From NCBI RefSeq assembly GCF_030269485.1, contig NZ_BSTL01000002.1:435528-499527 (forward strand): a stretch of DNA of 64,000 nt, in the 5' to 3' direction. Positions 27,742-37,225 of the stretch are shown here, in pieces. This DNA comes from Actinoplanes sp. NBRC 103695. GTDB taxonomy: Bacteria > Actinomycetota > Actinomycetes > Mycobacteriales > Micromonosporaceae. Each line of letters opens with the position of its first letter. The first letter of the stretch is position 1. The position numbers and the translations under genes were made by a program. Below the pieces are notes generated by a model. The model was not told the DNA's origin, searched no databases, and saw only the letters and a program-made list of their open reading frames with translations.

Positions 27742-28808
27742 CCCAAGCCGGCGCTGGACTGCCAACCTCCGGGCTCCCGGCGGCCACCGACGGTGGGACC
27801 GCCCGGGCCGAGGCCGTCCTGTCCCGGTTGCAACTCCTGGTCACGCGCAAGCTCGACGGTCTGCTCCAGGGCGACTATGCGGGCCTGCTGCCCGGCCCCG
27901 GCAGCGAGGCGGGCGAGTCCCGGGAGTACCGCGCCGGCGACGACGTCCGGCGGATGGACTGGCCGGTCACCGCGCGGACCACGACGCCGCACGTCCGGCG
28001 TACCGTGGCCGACCGCGAGCTGGAGACCTGGATGGCCATCGACCTGTCCGCCAGCCTGGCCTTCGGCACCGCGCAGTGGCTCAAGAGCGACCTGGTGATC
28101 GCTGCGGCGGCCGCGATGGCCCACCTGACGGTGCGCGGCGGCAACCGGATCGGCGCGGTGGTGGGTACGGGCACCGGCACGCCGGCCCGGGAGCCGGCCT
28201 GGAAGTCGCCGCGTGGTTTCGGCCGCTGGCGGCGTACCCCCGCACCCACTCCTCAGGCCGAGCACTCGCCTCGCGTCGAGCACTCGGTCGACGGCATCGT
28301 GCGGATGCCGGCCCGGCCGGGGCGCAAGGAAGCACAGGGACTGTTGCGGGCTGTCGCCCGTACTCAGATCAGGCCCGGACGCACCGACCTGGGTGAGCTG
28401 ATCGACAAGCTCAACCGACCACCGCGCCGGCGGGGTGTCGCCGTGGTCATCTCCGACTTCCTCGCGCCGGTCGACTCGTGGTCGCGCCCGATCCGCAAGC
28501 TCGGCGTGCGGCACGACGTCCTGGCCATCGAGGTCGTCGACCCGCGCGAGCTGGAACTTCCCGACGTCGGCGTGCTCACCCTGGCCGACCCCGAGACCGG
28601 CGAGTTGCACGAGGTGCAGACCGCCGACCCGTCACTGCGCCAGCGCTACGCGGAGGCGGCCGGTGAACAGCGGGGCGCGATCGCCCGGGCGTTGCGCGCG
28701 GCCGGCGCGGCGCACCTGCGGCTGCGCACCGACACCGACTGGCTCCTGGACACGGTCCGATTCGTCGCCGCCCAGCGACACGCACGCACCCGGGGGACCA
28801 CACGATGA
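27738..28808 (+). CDS. DUF58 protein (MoxR-VWA operon)
   Basis: A 356-residue protein. DUF58 signature 'GESREYRAGDDVRRMDWPVTAR' lies near residues 60-82. A VWA-like fold follows, with 'TWMAIDLSASLAFG' (MIDAS-like D-x-S-x-S) and 'RGVAVVISDFLAP'. A linker of about 40 residues near position 155-195 is longer than usual. DUF58 proteins occur with MoxR ATPases and VWA proteins; the biochemical role is not settled. No membrane helices are apparent. ATG overlaps the moxR stop by four bases, and its own stop overlaps the VWA start (ATGA). Confidence 0.9.
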
Positions 28809-29755
28809 TCCGTTTCCTGCAACCGATCTGGCTGCTCGCCCTGCTGCCGGTGATCGCGGTCGCCGCGGTCTACGTCTGGCGGCAGTTCCGCAAGCGGTCG
28901 TACGCGATGCGCTTCACCAACGTCGACCTGTTGAAGACGCTGGCCCCGCGCGGGCTGGGCTGGCGCCGGCACGCGGCGGCCGGCGCGTTCCTGCTCAGCC
29001 TCGTCGCCCTGGGCACCGCGATGGCCCGGCCGTCGGTGGACAAGGAACAGCCGCTGGAACGCGCCACCGTCATGCTCGCCATCGACGTGTCGCTGTCGAT
29101 GGAGGCCGACGACGTGGCCCCCAACCGCCTCGAGGCGGCCCAGGAGGCGGCCAAGGCGTTCGTGCAGGAGCTGCCGCCCACGTACAACCTCGGGCTGGTC
29201 TCCTTCGCCAAGGCGGCGAACGTGCTCGTGCCACCGACCAAGGACCGCTCCGCGGTGATCGCCGGGGTCGAGGGGCTGACCCTGGCCGAGGCGACCGCGA
29301 CCGGCGAGGCGGTGTTCACGTCGCTGGACGCGATCCGCACCGTTCCGGCCGACGGTGCGAACGGCGCGCCGCCCGCCCGGATCGTGCTGCTCTCCGACGG
29401 ATACCGGACGTCCGGACGCTCGGTGGAGGACGCCGGCGCGGCCGCCCTGGCGGCGAACGTGCCCGTCTCGACCATCGCCTTCGGCACCGACACCGGCGTG
29501 GTGGACATCCGCGGGCAGCTCCAGCGCGTGCCGGTCGACCGGCTGTCGCTGCAGCAGCTCGCGGAGTCCACCAAGGGCTACTTCTACGAGGCGGCCTCGG
29601 TGAGCGAACTCAAGAAGGTCTACGAGGACATGGGCTCCTCGATCGGACATCGGGTGGAGGCCCGCGAGGTAACCCAGTACTACGCGGGCGCCGCGCTGCT
29701 CTTCGGCCTGGTGGCGGCCGCCATGAGTCTGCTGTGGACTTCCCGCTTGCCTTAG
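28805..29755 (+). CDS. VWA-domain membrane protein (BatA-like)
   Basis: A 316-residue protein with two N-terminal helices (about 7-25 and 56-75), a von Willebrand A domain, and a C-terminal helix (about 293-312). The metal-ion-dependent adhesion site is complete: 'LAIDVSLSMEADD' (D-x-S-x-S), Thr in 'ATATGEAVFT' and Asp in 'VLLSDGYRTSG'. This is the BatA arrangement, third member of a MoxR-DUF58-VWA operon. It probably works in the membrane with the ATPase; the target protein is unknown. Its last bases overlap a tiny antisense-strand membrane ORF. Confidence 0.92.
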   Translation: MIRFLQPIWLLALLPVIAVAAVYVWRQFRKRSYAMRFTNVDLLKTLAPRGLGWRRHAAAGAFLLSLVALGTAMARPSVDKEQPLERATVMLAIDVSLSMEADDVAPNRLEAAQEAAKAFVQELPPTYNLGLVSFAKAANVLVPPTKDRSAVIAGVEGLTLAEATATGEAVFTSLDAIRTVPADGANGAPPARIVLLSDGYRTSGRSVEDAGAAALAANVPVSTIAFGTDTGVVDIRGQLQRVPVDRLSLQQLAESTKGYFYEAASVSELKKVYEDMGSSIGHRVEAREVTQYYAGAALLFGLVAAAMSLLWTSRLP

Positions 29756-29838
29756 TTGTTCCCGTGCACGAGCACGAAGACGATGACCACCCAGGCGGCT
29801 GCCATGGTGAAGGTGAGGGGCGCGACGAATCGGCTCAT
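29752..29838 (-). CDS. 28-residue putative membrane miniprotein
   Basis: A short ORF starting ATG at 29838 with GAAGG eight bases upstream. It encodes MSRFVAPLTFTMAAAWVVIV followed by FVLVHGNN: a basic N-terminal turn and a single hydrophobic helix of about 18 residues, ended by polar residues. Such one-helix proteins are common in actinomycetes but rarely annotated. Its stop overlaps the batA-like stop by two bases on the other strand. No function can be proposed. Confidence 0.5.
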   Translation of the reverse strand: MSRFVAPLTFTMAAAWVVIVFVLVHGNN

Positions 29839-29993
29839 CGGACGTACCTTCCGTAGGGTTTCTGCTCTCGGAAAGCGCGCACGTCACGTCGCGGCCGGCA
29901 CCCCGCTCACCGTGGTCGCGGCGCACACGACCGGCACCGGGCCACGGGCATGGCGGCACGGTGGGTGAGAGGGCGAGGAACTACGTCAGCGGC

Positions 29994-30047
29994 TCAGACA
30001 CGCTGACGAGCGGCCCGGCCACGACTGGGAGGATCGCTATCTCGCAC
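29994..30047 (-). CDS. Possible 17-residue leader peptide
   Basis: A GTG-initiated ORF (VRDSDPPSRGRAARQRV) preceded by GGAGGTGA, a full match to the 16S anti-Shine-Dalgarno, five bases from the start. The ribosome site lies inside a hairpin (30028-30060). Arg-rich composition is reminiscent of translational leaders, but the gene it would control is unclear: the next minus-strand ORF is the 28-residue miniprotein about 150 bases on. Confidence 0.3.
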   Translation of the reverse strand: MRDSDPPSRGRAARQRV

Positions 30048-30060
30048 AGCGATCACCTCC
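30028..30060 (-). promoter_or_regulatory. Hairpin enclosing a perfect ribosome-binding site
   Basis: On the minus strand GGAGGTGATCGCT folds back on AGCGATCCTCC with a two-base bulge and a nine-base loop (7+4 pairs), enclosing the GGAGGTGA site of the 17-codon ORF. Confidence 0.45.
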
Positions 30061-30112
30061 GTAGGTCGTAGCTCTTTCAGGGCCGTTGGGCAGCTTACCG
30101 CGACATCGCGAA

Positions 30113-31414
30113 TCAAGCCGCCCGGGTACGTCGTGTCGCCGGCCACGCCACCCGGATGAGTGCGACGAGGACGAGCGCGAGGAATGGTAGCCACGCGATC
30201 CGGGCGATGATCCACTGGGGTCCGGCCGGAGCGCTGAGCAGGCCCTCGACCGGACCGCCGATGATCAGGTGGGCCACGCCGACGGTCGCGACGAGGACTG
30301 ATTGGTGTCCGAGATAGATCGGCAGGGCCGCCCGGTTGAGGGATCGGACGACGCCGTTCGGACTACCCCGGTCGGGTCGGTCGTCTCGGTCGGGTCGGTC
30401 GTCCCGGCCGGGTCGGTCGTCCCGGCCGGGTCGGTCGCCTCGGCCGCGGCGGTCGGCGAGGCGGGCCACGAGCAGGTAGATCCCGATCTGGGCGAGGCCG
30501 AGCGCGATCGCGAAGAGCGACGGCGGGGAGAGGTTGGAGCGGCCGTCGCCCGGGACGCCGACCGCGGCGGCCGGATAGTCGAGGACCAGCACCAGGAAGA
30601 CCATTGCGGCGATGCCGCCGATGATCATCGGGGCGGCGGGCAGCGAGGCGCGGCCCCGGCGGGCCACGGCGATGCCGAGAATCCACGGCACCGACCAGGC
30701 GGCCGGCACCGCGACCCAGGCAGGCAGGAGACCGTCGTCGGTGAGCACGACCAGGCCGACGGCCGGCGCGGCCAGGACGAACGGCCCGACCCGGTCCACG
30801 GCGCGTGCCAGGGGACCGGTCGCCGCGCGCAGCACGAGATAGGGCAGCAGGAACCACAGCGGGCTGATCACCAGCATCGCGATCGTGCGCCGGGTTCCGA
30901 ACGGCACTCCCGCGGCGGTGGCCACCACCAGCACGACGGCCCACCCGGCCAGCAGCACCGCCACCGGGACGGCCAGCTTCGCGACGACACCGCGCCGCCG
31001 CGCCGCCGCCTGACCGCGCGCCGCATCCGTCGCGGCGAGAGTCTCGGTCGGCGTATTCGTCTCTGCCGGCGCGTCCGTCTCTGCCGGCGCCGCGGGGCGC
31101 CTCGTGGGGCGCCGTCCGGGTAGGTGATGCGTATATGTGCTCAGAGCAAAGCGTCGACCGGCGCCTGTCGCGGCGGGCCGGGGGCGGCCGGCGCCGAAGC
31201 CGCCCGCGAAGAACAGCAGGGCGAGGGTCTGCAGCACCCAGGAGATCGGGGTGAAGGCCGGCATCGTCGAGAGCGGGCTGGCCTGCCGCCAGCCGCCGTC
31301 GCCGCCGATCACCAGGCCCGTCACCAGCCAGTGCCCGCCGACCACGCCGGCGACCGCGATCGCCCGGACCACGTCGATGCTGTGGTCGCGGCCGGTCGTG
31401 AGGGTGGCGGTCAT
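30113..31414 (-). CDS. Acyltransferase family 3 membrane protein
   Basis: A 433-residue multi-helix protein. The start 'DHSIDVVRAIAVAGVVGGHWLV' is typical of acyltransferase-3/OafA-like proteins, where the Arg after the first helix and the His (here G-H-W) are the catalytic-type residues. About ten hydrophobic segments follow, including 'RTIAMLVISPLWFLLPYLVL' and 'LPIYLGHQSVLVATVGVAHL'. Two soluble insertions are unusual: a Pro/Thr-rich loop (about residues 90-145) and a D-R-P-[GD]-R-D repeat near residue 330. Substrate unknown; such enzymes O-acetylate polysaccharides, lipids or peptidoglycan precursors. ATG overlaps the upstream hydrolase stop (ATGA). Confidence 0.85.
   Translation of the reverse strand: MTATLTTGRDHSIDVVRAIAVAGVVGGHWLVTGLVIGGDGGWRQASPLSTMPAFTPISWVLQTLALLFFAGGFGAGRPRPAATGAGRRFALSTYTHHLPGRRPTRRPAAPAETDAPAETNTPTETLAATDAARGQAAARRRGVVAKLAVPVAVLLAGWAVVLVVATAAGVPFGTRRTIAMLVISPLWFLLPYLVLRAATGPLARAVDRVGPFVLAAPAVGLVVLTDDGLLPAWVAVPAAWSVPWILGIAVARRGRASLPAAPMIIGGIAAMVFLVLVLDYPAAAVGVPGDGRSNLSPPSLFAIALGLAQIGIYLLVARLADRRGRGDRPGRDDRPGRDDRPDRDDRPDRGSPNGVVRSLNRAALPIYLGHQSVLVATVGVAHLIIGGPVEGLLSAPAGPQWIIARIAWLPFLALVLVALIRVAWPATRRTRAA
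30363..30440 (-). repeat. 18-bp minisatellite inside the acyltransferase gene
   Basis: About four tandem units of GGGTCGGTCGTCCCGGCC type encode D-R-P-[GD]-R-D in a cytoplasmic loop. Eighteen-base units keep the frame when copy number changes. Confidence 0.8.
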
Positions 31415-32295
31415 GCGGCACCCCCGCCGAGGACGACGGTGGCCACGGCGTCGAGGGTGTCGCTGCCGGGGGTCAGGTAGTAGTCGTGGCCCTCGACGCC
31501 GCCGGTGGGGAGCGGGTCGGCGCCGAACGACGGGTCCGACGGGCGGCGGCCGTGGCCCAGGTCGAAGAGGCGTATCTGGGGGATGCGGCGCATCCAGTCC
31601 TTCGGGGCGAGGGCCGACCAGACCCGCGCACCGCCGAGGTCGCTCGCGTGGGCCGCGCCCATGCCGGGGGCGCCGAGGGCGATGACATCGTGCACCCGCG
31701 GCAGCCGGGGCGCCGCCAGACCGACCACAATGGCACCGTAGCTGTGGCCCACCAGCGTGACCGCCGCCGCGGGACGCTGCCGCTGCACGCCGTCGACGAA
31801 GCGGGTCAGGGCGTCCGCGCCGGCCCGGGCCCGCTGCTCGCGGACCGCGGCGATCCCGATGCCCTCCGGGGTGTCGTATCCCAGCCAGGCCACCACGGCC
31901 ACCTTGGCCTTGCGGTCGGTGCCGCGCAGCTTCCAGTAGACGGCGCGGGCCTGCACGGCGGGCGCCCTGCGGGCCACGCCGCCGAGGCCGCGGTCGAAGT
32001 TCTTCAGCGTGGTGTCCACGCCGGGCACCAGGATCGCGATCCGGTCCGCGGTGGCGAGGTCGCCGACCACCTCGACCGCGGTGCCGTCGCCGGCCGGGTC
32101 GAAGGACAGGAAATGACGGCCGGTCCACGTGGCGTAGGTTCCGCCGGCCCGCTGGATGGCCGCCGCCGTGTCCCGGTACGCCACCGCGAACGACGGCAGG
32201 GCCGGGGCCGGCGAGGCGACCGGGCCCGGAAGGGCGACGGGGACCGGCGCGGAGAGCAGGAGCAGGGCTGCGGTGCTGACCAGGGACTTCGACAT
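31411..32295 (-). CDS. Secreted alpha/beta hydrolase (DUF1023-like)
   Basis: A 294-residue protein with a signal peptide (MSKSLVSTAALLLLSAPVPV, cleavage after an Ala/Pro-rich stretch). The hydrolase fold shows 'AILVPGVDTTLKNFDRGLGG', the nucleophile elbow 'VTLVGHSYGAIVVGLAA', 'ALGAPGMG' and a C-terminal His in 'GVEGHDYYL'. This fits the DUF1023 group of actinobacterial hydrolases. Substrate unknown. ATG 32295 is preferred to a TTG three codons earlier; neither has a strong ribosome site. It is coupled to the acyltransferase, which suggests the two act on the same extracytoplasmic material. Confidence 0.85.
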   Translation of the reverse strand: MSKSLVSTAALLLLSAPVPVALPGPVASPAPALPSFAVAYRDTAAAIQRAGGTYATWTGRHFLSFDPAGDGTAVEVVGDLATADRIAILVPGVDTTLKNFDRGLGGVARRAPAVQARAVYWKLRGTDRKAKVAVVAWLGYDTPEGIGIAAVREQRARAGADALTRFVDGVQRQRPAAAVTLVGHSYGAIVVGLAAPRLPRVHDVIALGAPGMGAAHASDLGGARVWSALAPKDWMRRIPQIRLFDLGHGRRPSDPSFGADPLPTGGVEGHDYYLTPGSDTLDAVATVVLGGGAA

Positions 32296-32369
32296 GGGTC
32301 GCAATGTGCGGCCACGGCATATCGAAGATCGTCAGACCAGAGTGCTCACCTCGGCGTCGTACCGGGGTG

Positions 32370-33041
32370 CTACTCGCCGACGGCCACCAGACCACACTCG
32401 TACGCGAACACGACCGCCTGTGCCCGGTCGCGGAGGCCGAGCTTGGCCAGAATCCGTCCGATGTGGGTCTTCACGGTCTGCTCGGCGACCACCAGCTCCT
32501 CGGTGATCTCCTGGTTGGACCGGCCGCGGGCGATCAGCCGCAGCACCTCGGTCTCCCGGGGCGTCAGGGCGTTCAGTGACGTCGGCCGGGGCCGGTCGGT
32601 GTGCGGCCGGGCGGCGAACTCGGCGATCAGCCGGCGGGTCACGGTCGGGGCGAGCAGGCCCTCGCCGGCGGCCACCACGCGCACGGCGTTGACCAGGTCG
32701 GCGGCCGGCGCGTCCTTCAGCAGGAAGCCGCTGGCACCGGAGCGCAGCGCCTCGTACACATAGTCGTCGAGGTCGAAGGTGGTGAGGATGAGTACGCGCG
32801 GGCCGCTCTCGTCGCCGGCCGGGCGGCGGCCGAGCAGCCGCCGGGTGGCCTCCAGGCCGTCCATCCGGGGCATCCGCACGTCCATCAGCACCACGTCGGG
32901 GCCGAGCTCGCGGGCCTTGGCCACGCCCGCCTCGCCGTCCTCCGCGTCGCCCACCACCACGATGTCGTCCTGGGCGGACAACAGCGCGCCGAAGCCCTGC
33001 CGCACCATCGCCTGGTCGTCGACGATCAGCACCTTGATCAC
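32370..33041 (-). CDS. NarL/LuxR-type response regulator
   Basis: A 223-residue two-component regulator. The receiver has acidic residues D8/D9, phosphoacceptor Asp54 in 'VVLMDVRMPRMDG', Thr in 'ILTTFD' and Lys in 'FLLKDAP'. The C-terminal GerE-type helix-turn-helix reads 'LTPRETEVLRLIARGRSNQE', 'VAEQTVKTHIGRILAKL'. It overlaps the sensor-kinase gene by four bases, so the pair forms one system. Target genes are not evident; the downstream hydrolase-acyltransferase pair, 74 bases away and in the same direction, is a candidate. Confidence 0.95.
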   Translation of the reverse strand: MIKVLIVDDQAMVRQGFGALLSAQDDIVVVGDAEDGEAGVAKARELGPDVVLMDVRMPRMDGLEATRRLLGRRPAGDESGPRVLILTTFDLDDYVYEALRSGASGFLLKDAPAADLVNAVRVVAAGEGLLAPTVTRRLIAEFAARPHTDRPRPTSLNALTPRETEVLRLIARGRSNQEITEELVVAEQTVKTHIGRILAKLGLRDRAQAVVFAYECGLVAVGE

Positions 33042-34285
33042 TTCGACGGTTCCTCTCCGTCCCTGTAGGGCAGCGACACCTCGACCCGGAACCCACCGGT
33101 GCCGTCCGGCCCGGTCCGCAGTGTCCCACCCAGCAGTTCGGCGCGTTCCCGCATGCCGCGCAGCCCGTGCCCGTCGCCGTCCTCGTCCGGCGGCGGGCTG
33201 TCCGGGGCGATCTCGTTGCGCACCACCAGGAGGAGCCGCTCGTCCTCGGCGCGAGCCTCGAGACGGACCGGCCGGCCGGGCGCGTGCCGGGCCGCGTTCG
33301 CCAGGGCCTCCTGGATGATCCGGTACGACGCCAGCCCGACCGCCTCGGGCACCGAGGTCAGCACGGTCGCCTCCACGCTGAGCTCCACCCCGGACTGCCG
33401 CGCCTTGTCCACCAGCAGGGACAGCTCGTCGAGCCCGGGCTGCGGGGCCTTGAGCGCCTCCTGCCCCTCGGCACGCAGCACGCCCAGCAGCCGGCGCATG
33501 TCGGACAGCGCCGACCGCGCCGAGTCGGCGATCGTCGCCAGCTCGGCCCGCGCCGGCTCGCTGAGGTCGGTCACCCGGAACGGAGCGGTCTCGGCCTGCA
33601 CCGCGATCATCGACATGTGGTGTGCCACGACGTCGTGCATCTCACGGGCGATCCGCGTGCGTTCCTCGAGGACGGCCCGGCGAGCGCGTTCCAGCTCGGT
33701 CAACTCGGTCTGTTCGGCCAGCTCGGCCAGCTGCACCTTGCTCCGCTGCCGCCGGGCGACCAGGTCGCCGAGGAACGCCACGGCGGCGAAGAGCACCGCT
33801 ATGCCGTAGGCGTTACCGCTGTCGGCGAACAGGAACGGCACCACGATGTTGAACGCCGTCGCCCACAGGGTGATCGAGGTTTCCTGGGTGAAGGCCATCA
33901 GCAGCATGCCGGCCAGGAAGGCGATGATGTGCATCGGCGCCCACGGCCACGCGTCGGTCGGCTTGGCGCCGATCGCCCCCACGATCAGCATCGGGTACGC
34001 GAAGCGCCAGGCGATCACCGGGTTGCGGACGGCGACGACGAGCGGCCCGATCGTGAGCACCGAGATCAGCAGGGCCGACCAGCCGGTCATCTCGCGGCTG
34101 TCCTGGAGGAAGGCGGCGTTGGCCACGGTCAGGCCCACGAGTCCGAGCAGGGCGATCGGCGCGGCGTACCGCAGGAAGACGAACTTGGGCAGTGTCAGCC
34201 TGGTGGTCGGGCCGAGCCAGAGGCGACGCAGGCCACCCCACGGGCCCGTGACTTCGTGGGTGGCGGCCCGGCCGCTAGTCTCCAT
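33038..34285 (-). CDS. Sensor histidine kinase (HisKA_3 type)
   Basis: A 415-residue membrane kinase. Six hydrophobic helices occupy about residues 36-178 and form the sensor domain, with no large extracytoplasmic loop. A short coiled-coil ('VQLAELAEQTELTELERARR') leads to the dimerisation box 'RTRIAREMHDVVAHHMSMI' with phospho-acceptor His217. The ATPase N box is 'IIQEALANAARHAPG' and the G box 'GHGLRGMRERAELLGGTL'. This architecture is typical of actinobacterial NarL-type partners such as DesK-like kinases. The input signal is unknown; sensing within the membrane is likely. Confidence 0.95.
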   Translation of the reverse strand: METSGRAATHEVTGPWGGLRRLWLGPTTRLTLPKFVFLRYAAPIALLGLVGLTVANAAFLQDSREMTGWSALLISVLTIGPLVVAVRNPVIAWRFAYPMLIVGAIGAKPTDAWPWAPMHIIAFLAGMLLMAFTQETSITLWATAFNIVVPFLFADSGNAYGIAVLFAAVAFLGDLVARRQRSKVQLAELAEQTELTELERARRAVLEERTRIAREMHDVVAHHMSMIAVQAETAPFRVTDLSEPARAELATIADSARSALSDMRRLLGVLRAEGQEALKAPQPGLDELSLLVDKARQSGVELSVEATVLTSVPEAVGLASYRIIQEALANAARHAPGRPVRLEARAEDERLLLVVRNEIAPDSPPPDEDGDGHGLRGMRERAELLGGTLRTGPDGTGGFRVEVSLPYRDGEEPSK

Positions 34286-34366
34286 TCTCAGCAGGTTACG
34301 GCGGCGGAGCGAGGGTTTCGTCGGTCCGTGGTCTGCTCATTGTTCTCATACCTGGGTATGACATGA

Positions 34367-35083
<717 letters not shown>

Positions 35084-35152
35084 CCGGCGAGGCTTGGGCC
35101 ACCGACCCGGCGAGCGCATCGACTAAATATCTGACTTGTGAGGATTCTTCCC

Positions 35153-35168
35153 GAAAGAAGGATCTTTC
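35153..35168 (+). terminator. AT-rich hairpin after fabG
   Basis: GAAAGA-AGGA-TCTTTC followed by TTCTCC, 70 bases after the fabG stop. It is unusually AT-rich for this genome and may terminate or attenuate read-through into hemH. Confidence 0.35.
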
Positions 35169-35277
35169 TTCTCCATCCTGCTGATGGCGGTGGGTGTCGC
35201 CGTCCGGCTGGTCGCCCGCAACCGGCCCCGTCCACAGCCACAGGGCACCATGTAGCGGAGAGTGCGAGAATGGCGTC

Positions 35278-36306
35278 GTGCCCTACGACGCCTTTCTCCT
35301 CCTGTCCTTCGGGGGCCCCGAGCATCCTGACGACGTGATGCCGTTCCTGCGCAACGTGACGCGCGGGCGTGGCATCCCCGAGGAGCGGCTGGTCGAGGTC
35401 GCCGAGCACTACATGCACTTCGGCGGGGTCAGCCCGATCAACGAGCAGTGCCGTGAGCTGCTGGCGGCGGTGCGGGCCGACTTCGCTTCCCATGGGGTGG
35501 GGCTCCCGGCGTACTGGGGGAACCGCAACTGGCAGCCGATGCTGGCGGACACCGTCGCGCAGATGCGTGACGACGGCGTCGAGTCGGCGCTCGGCTTCGC
35601 CACCAGCGCGTACGGCGGCTATTCGTCCTGCAGGCAGTACTGGGAGGACATCGACGCCGCCCGCAAGCACGTCGGGCCCGGTGCGCCACGGATCGCCAAG
35701 CTGCGGCAGTTCTGGGACCACCCCGGCTTCGTGGGACCGCACGTGGCGGCCGTACGCGAATCTCTGGCGAAGCTGGACCCGGCCCGCCGCGCCACCACCC
35801 GCCTGGTCTTCACCGCGCACTCCATCCCGGTGACCATGGCCGAGACGGCCGGCCCCACCGGCGGGCGCTACACCGCCCAGCTGAACGAGACCGCGGCCCT
35901 GGTGCACGCCGCCGCCGCGCCCGACCTGAGCTGGGACCTCGTCTGGCAGAGCCGCTCCGGCCCGCCGCAGGTGCCCTGGCTCGAACCGGACATCAACGAC
36001 CACCTGCGCGCCCTCGCGGAGAAGGACGTGACGGACGTCATCGTCAGCCCGATCGGCTTCGTCTCCGACCACCTCGAGGTGGTCTGGGACCTCGACAACG
36101 AGGCCCTGGAAACGGCGCGTGAGCTGGGCATGGGCTACCTCCGCGCGGGTACGCCGGGCACCCACCCCGATTTCGTGGCGATGATCCGGGACCTGGTCCT
36201 GGAACGCACCGGCACGGCGTCGCAACAGCGGCTCGGTAGCCTCCCGGTCTGGGACGTCTGTCCCCAGGACTGCTGCCCCGCACCGCAGAGACGAGGACCC
36301 CGATGA
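35278..36306 (+). CDS. hemH: Ferrochelatase (coproporphyrin type)
   Basis: A 342-residue ferrochelatase (HemH/CpfC) inserting iron into coproporphyrin III in the coproporphyrin-dependent haem pathway used by actinobacteria. 'YDAFLLLSFGGPEHPDDV' is the N-terminal signature, 'VFTAHSIPV' contains the metal-binding His, and 'VSPIGFVSDHLEVVWDLD' the conserved Glu segment. Cys in 'YSSCRQYW' plus 'CPQDCC' near the C terminus fit the [2Fe-2S] cluster found in many actinobacterial enzymes. GTG start at 35278, immediately before P-Y-D-A-F. The stop overlaps the next gene (ATGA). Confidence 0.95.
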   Translation: MPYDAFLLLSFGGPEHPDDVMPFLRNVTRGRGIPEERLVEVAEHYMHFGGVSPINEQCRELLAAVRADFASHGVGLPAYWGNRNWQPMLADTVAQMRDDGVESALGFATSAYGGYSSCRQYWEDIDAARKHVGPGAPRIAKLRQFWDHPGFVGPHVAAVRESLAKLDPARRATTRLVFTAHSIPVTMAETAGPTGGRYTAQLNETAALVHAAAAPDLSWDLVWQSRSGPPQVPWLEPDINDHLRALAEKDVTDVIVSPIGFVSDHLEVVWDLDNEALETARELGMGYLRAGTPGTHPDFVAMIRDLVLERTGTASQQRLGSLPVWDVCPQDCCPAPQRRGPR

Positions 36307-37082
36307 CCGAGCGCAAGCGCATCGAGAGCTGGCTCACCGACATGGACGGCGTGCTCGTCCACGAGGGCGTGCCGGTGCCCGGGGCGCCCGAGTTCGTCAA
36401 CAAGATGAAATCGTCCGGCAAGCCGTTCCTCATCCTGACGAACAACTCCATCTACACGCCGCGCGACCTGCAGGCCAGGCTCAACCGGGTCGGCTTCGAC
36501 GTCCCCGAGCAGTCGATCTGGACGTCCGCGCTGGCCACCGCCCAGTTCCTGGCCGACCAGCGCCCCGGCGGCACCGCGTACGTGATCGGCGAGGCCGGCC
36601 TGACCACCGCGATGCACGCGGCCGGCTACGTGCTGACCGAGTTCGACCCCGACTACGTGGTGCTCGGCGAGACCCGCACCTACAGCTTCGAGGCCATCAC
36701 CAAGGCCATCCGCCTGATCGACAGCGGCGCCAAGTTCATCTGCACCAACCCCGACGCCACCGGCCCGTCCAACGAGGGCGCCCTCCCCGCGGCCGGCTCG
36801 GTCGCCGCCATGGTCTCCAAGGCCACCGGCGTCGACCCGTACTTCATCGGCAAGCCCAACCCGGTGATGATGCGCTCGGCGCTGAACACGATCGAGGCCC
36901 ATTCGGAGAGCACCGCGATGATCGGCGACCGGATGGACACCGACGTCCTGTGCGGCCTGGAGGCCGGCCTGGAGACGATCCTGGTCCTCACCGGCATCAG
37001 CGACCGCGCGGAGAGCGAGCGCTACCCCTACCGCCCCTCGCGAGTGGTCGACAGCGTCGCCGACCTGATCGACGAGATCTAG
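36303..37082 (+). CDS. HAD-IIA (NagD-like) phosphatase
   Basis: A 259-residue HAD subfamily IIA protein. Nucleophile motif 'WLTDMDGVLVHEG' (D-x-D), motif II 'LILTNNSIYTPRDL', cap region with 'TKAIRLIDSGAKFICTNPDAT', motif III Lys in 'YFIGKPNPVMM', and motif IV 'MIGDRMDTDVLCGLEAGL' are all intact. NagD-type enzymes dephosphorylate nucleotides or sugar phosphates; the physiological substrate is unknown. It is coupled to hemH by a four-base overlap. Confidence 0.92.
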   Translation: MTERKRIESWLTDMDGVLVHEGVPVPGAPEFVNKMKSSGKPFLILTNNSIYTPRDLQARLNRVGFDVPEQSIWTSALATAQFLADQRPGGTAYVIGEAGLTTAMHAAGYVLTEFDPDYVVLGETRTYSFEAITKAIRLIDSGAKFICTNPDATGPSNEGALPAAGSVAAMVSKATGVDPYFIGKPNPVMMRSALNTIEAHSESTAMIGDRMDTDVLCGLEAGLETILVLTGISDRAESERYPYRPSRVVDSVADLIDEI

Positions 37083-37225
37083 ATCAATTCAAGACCGATG
37101 TCGTAGGTGGGTGGGTGGTTCCGACCGCTGCTCCCGCCGAGGGTCGCTGCGCTCCACGTGCGTGAGCGGTTGGGCTTCTTCGAAAAGCCTTCGCGGTGGT
37201 TCGGCATGATCGCTAACGTACGGCC

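Noticed and set aside
35184..35255. 23-codon hydrophobic ORF (MAVGVAVRLVARNRPRPQPQ) between fabG and hemH
   Set aside because: No ribosome site, and the upstream in-frame residues that look more protein-like lack any start codon before a TGA.
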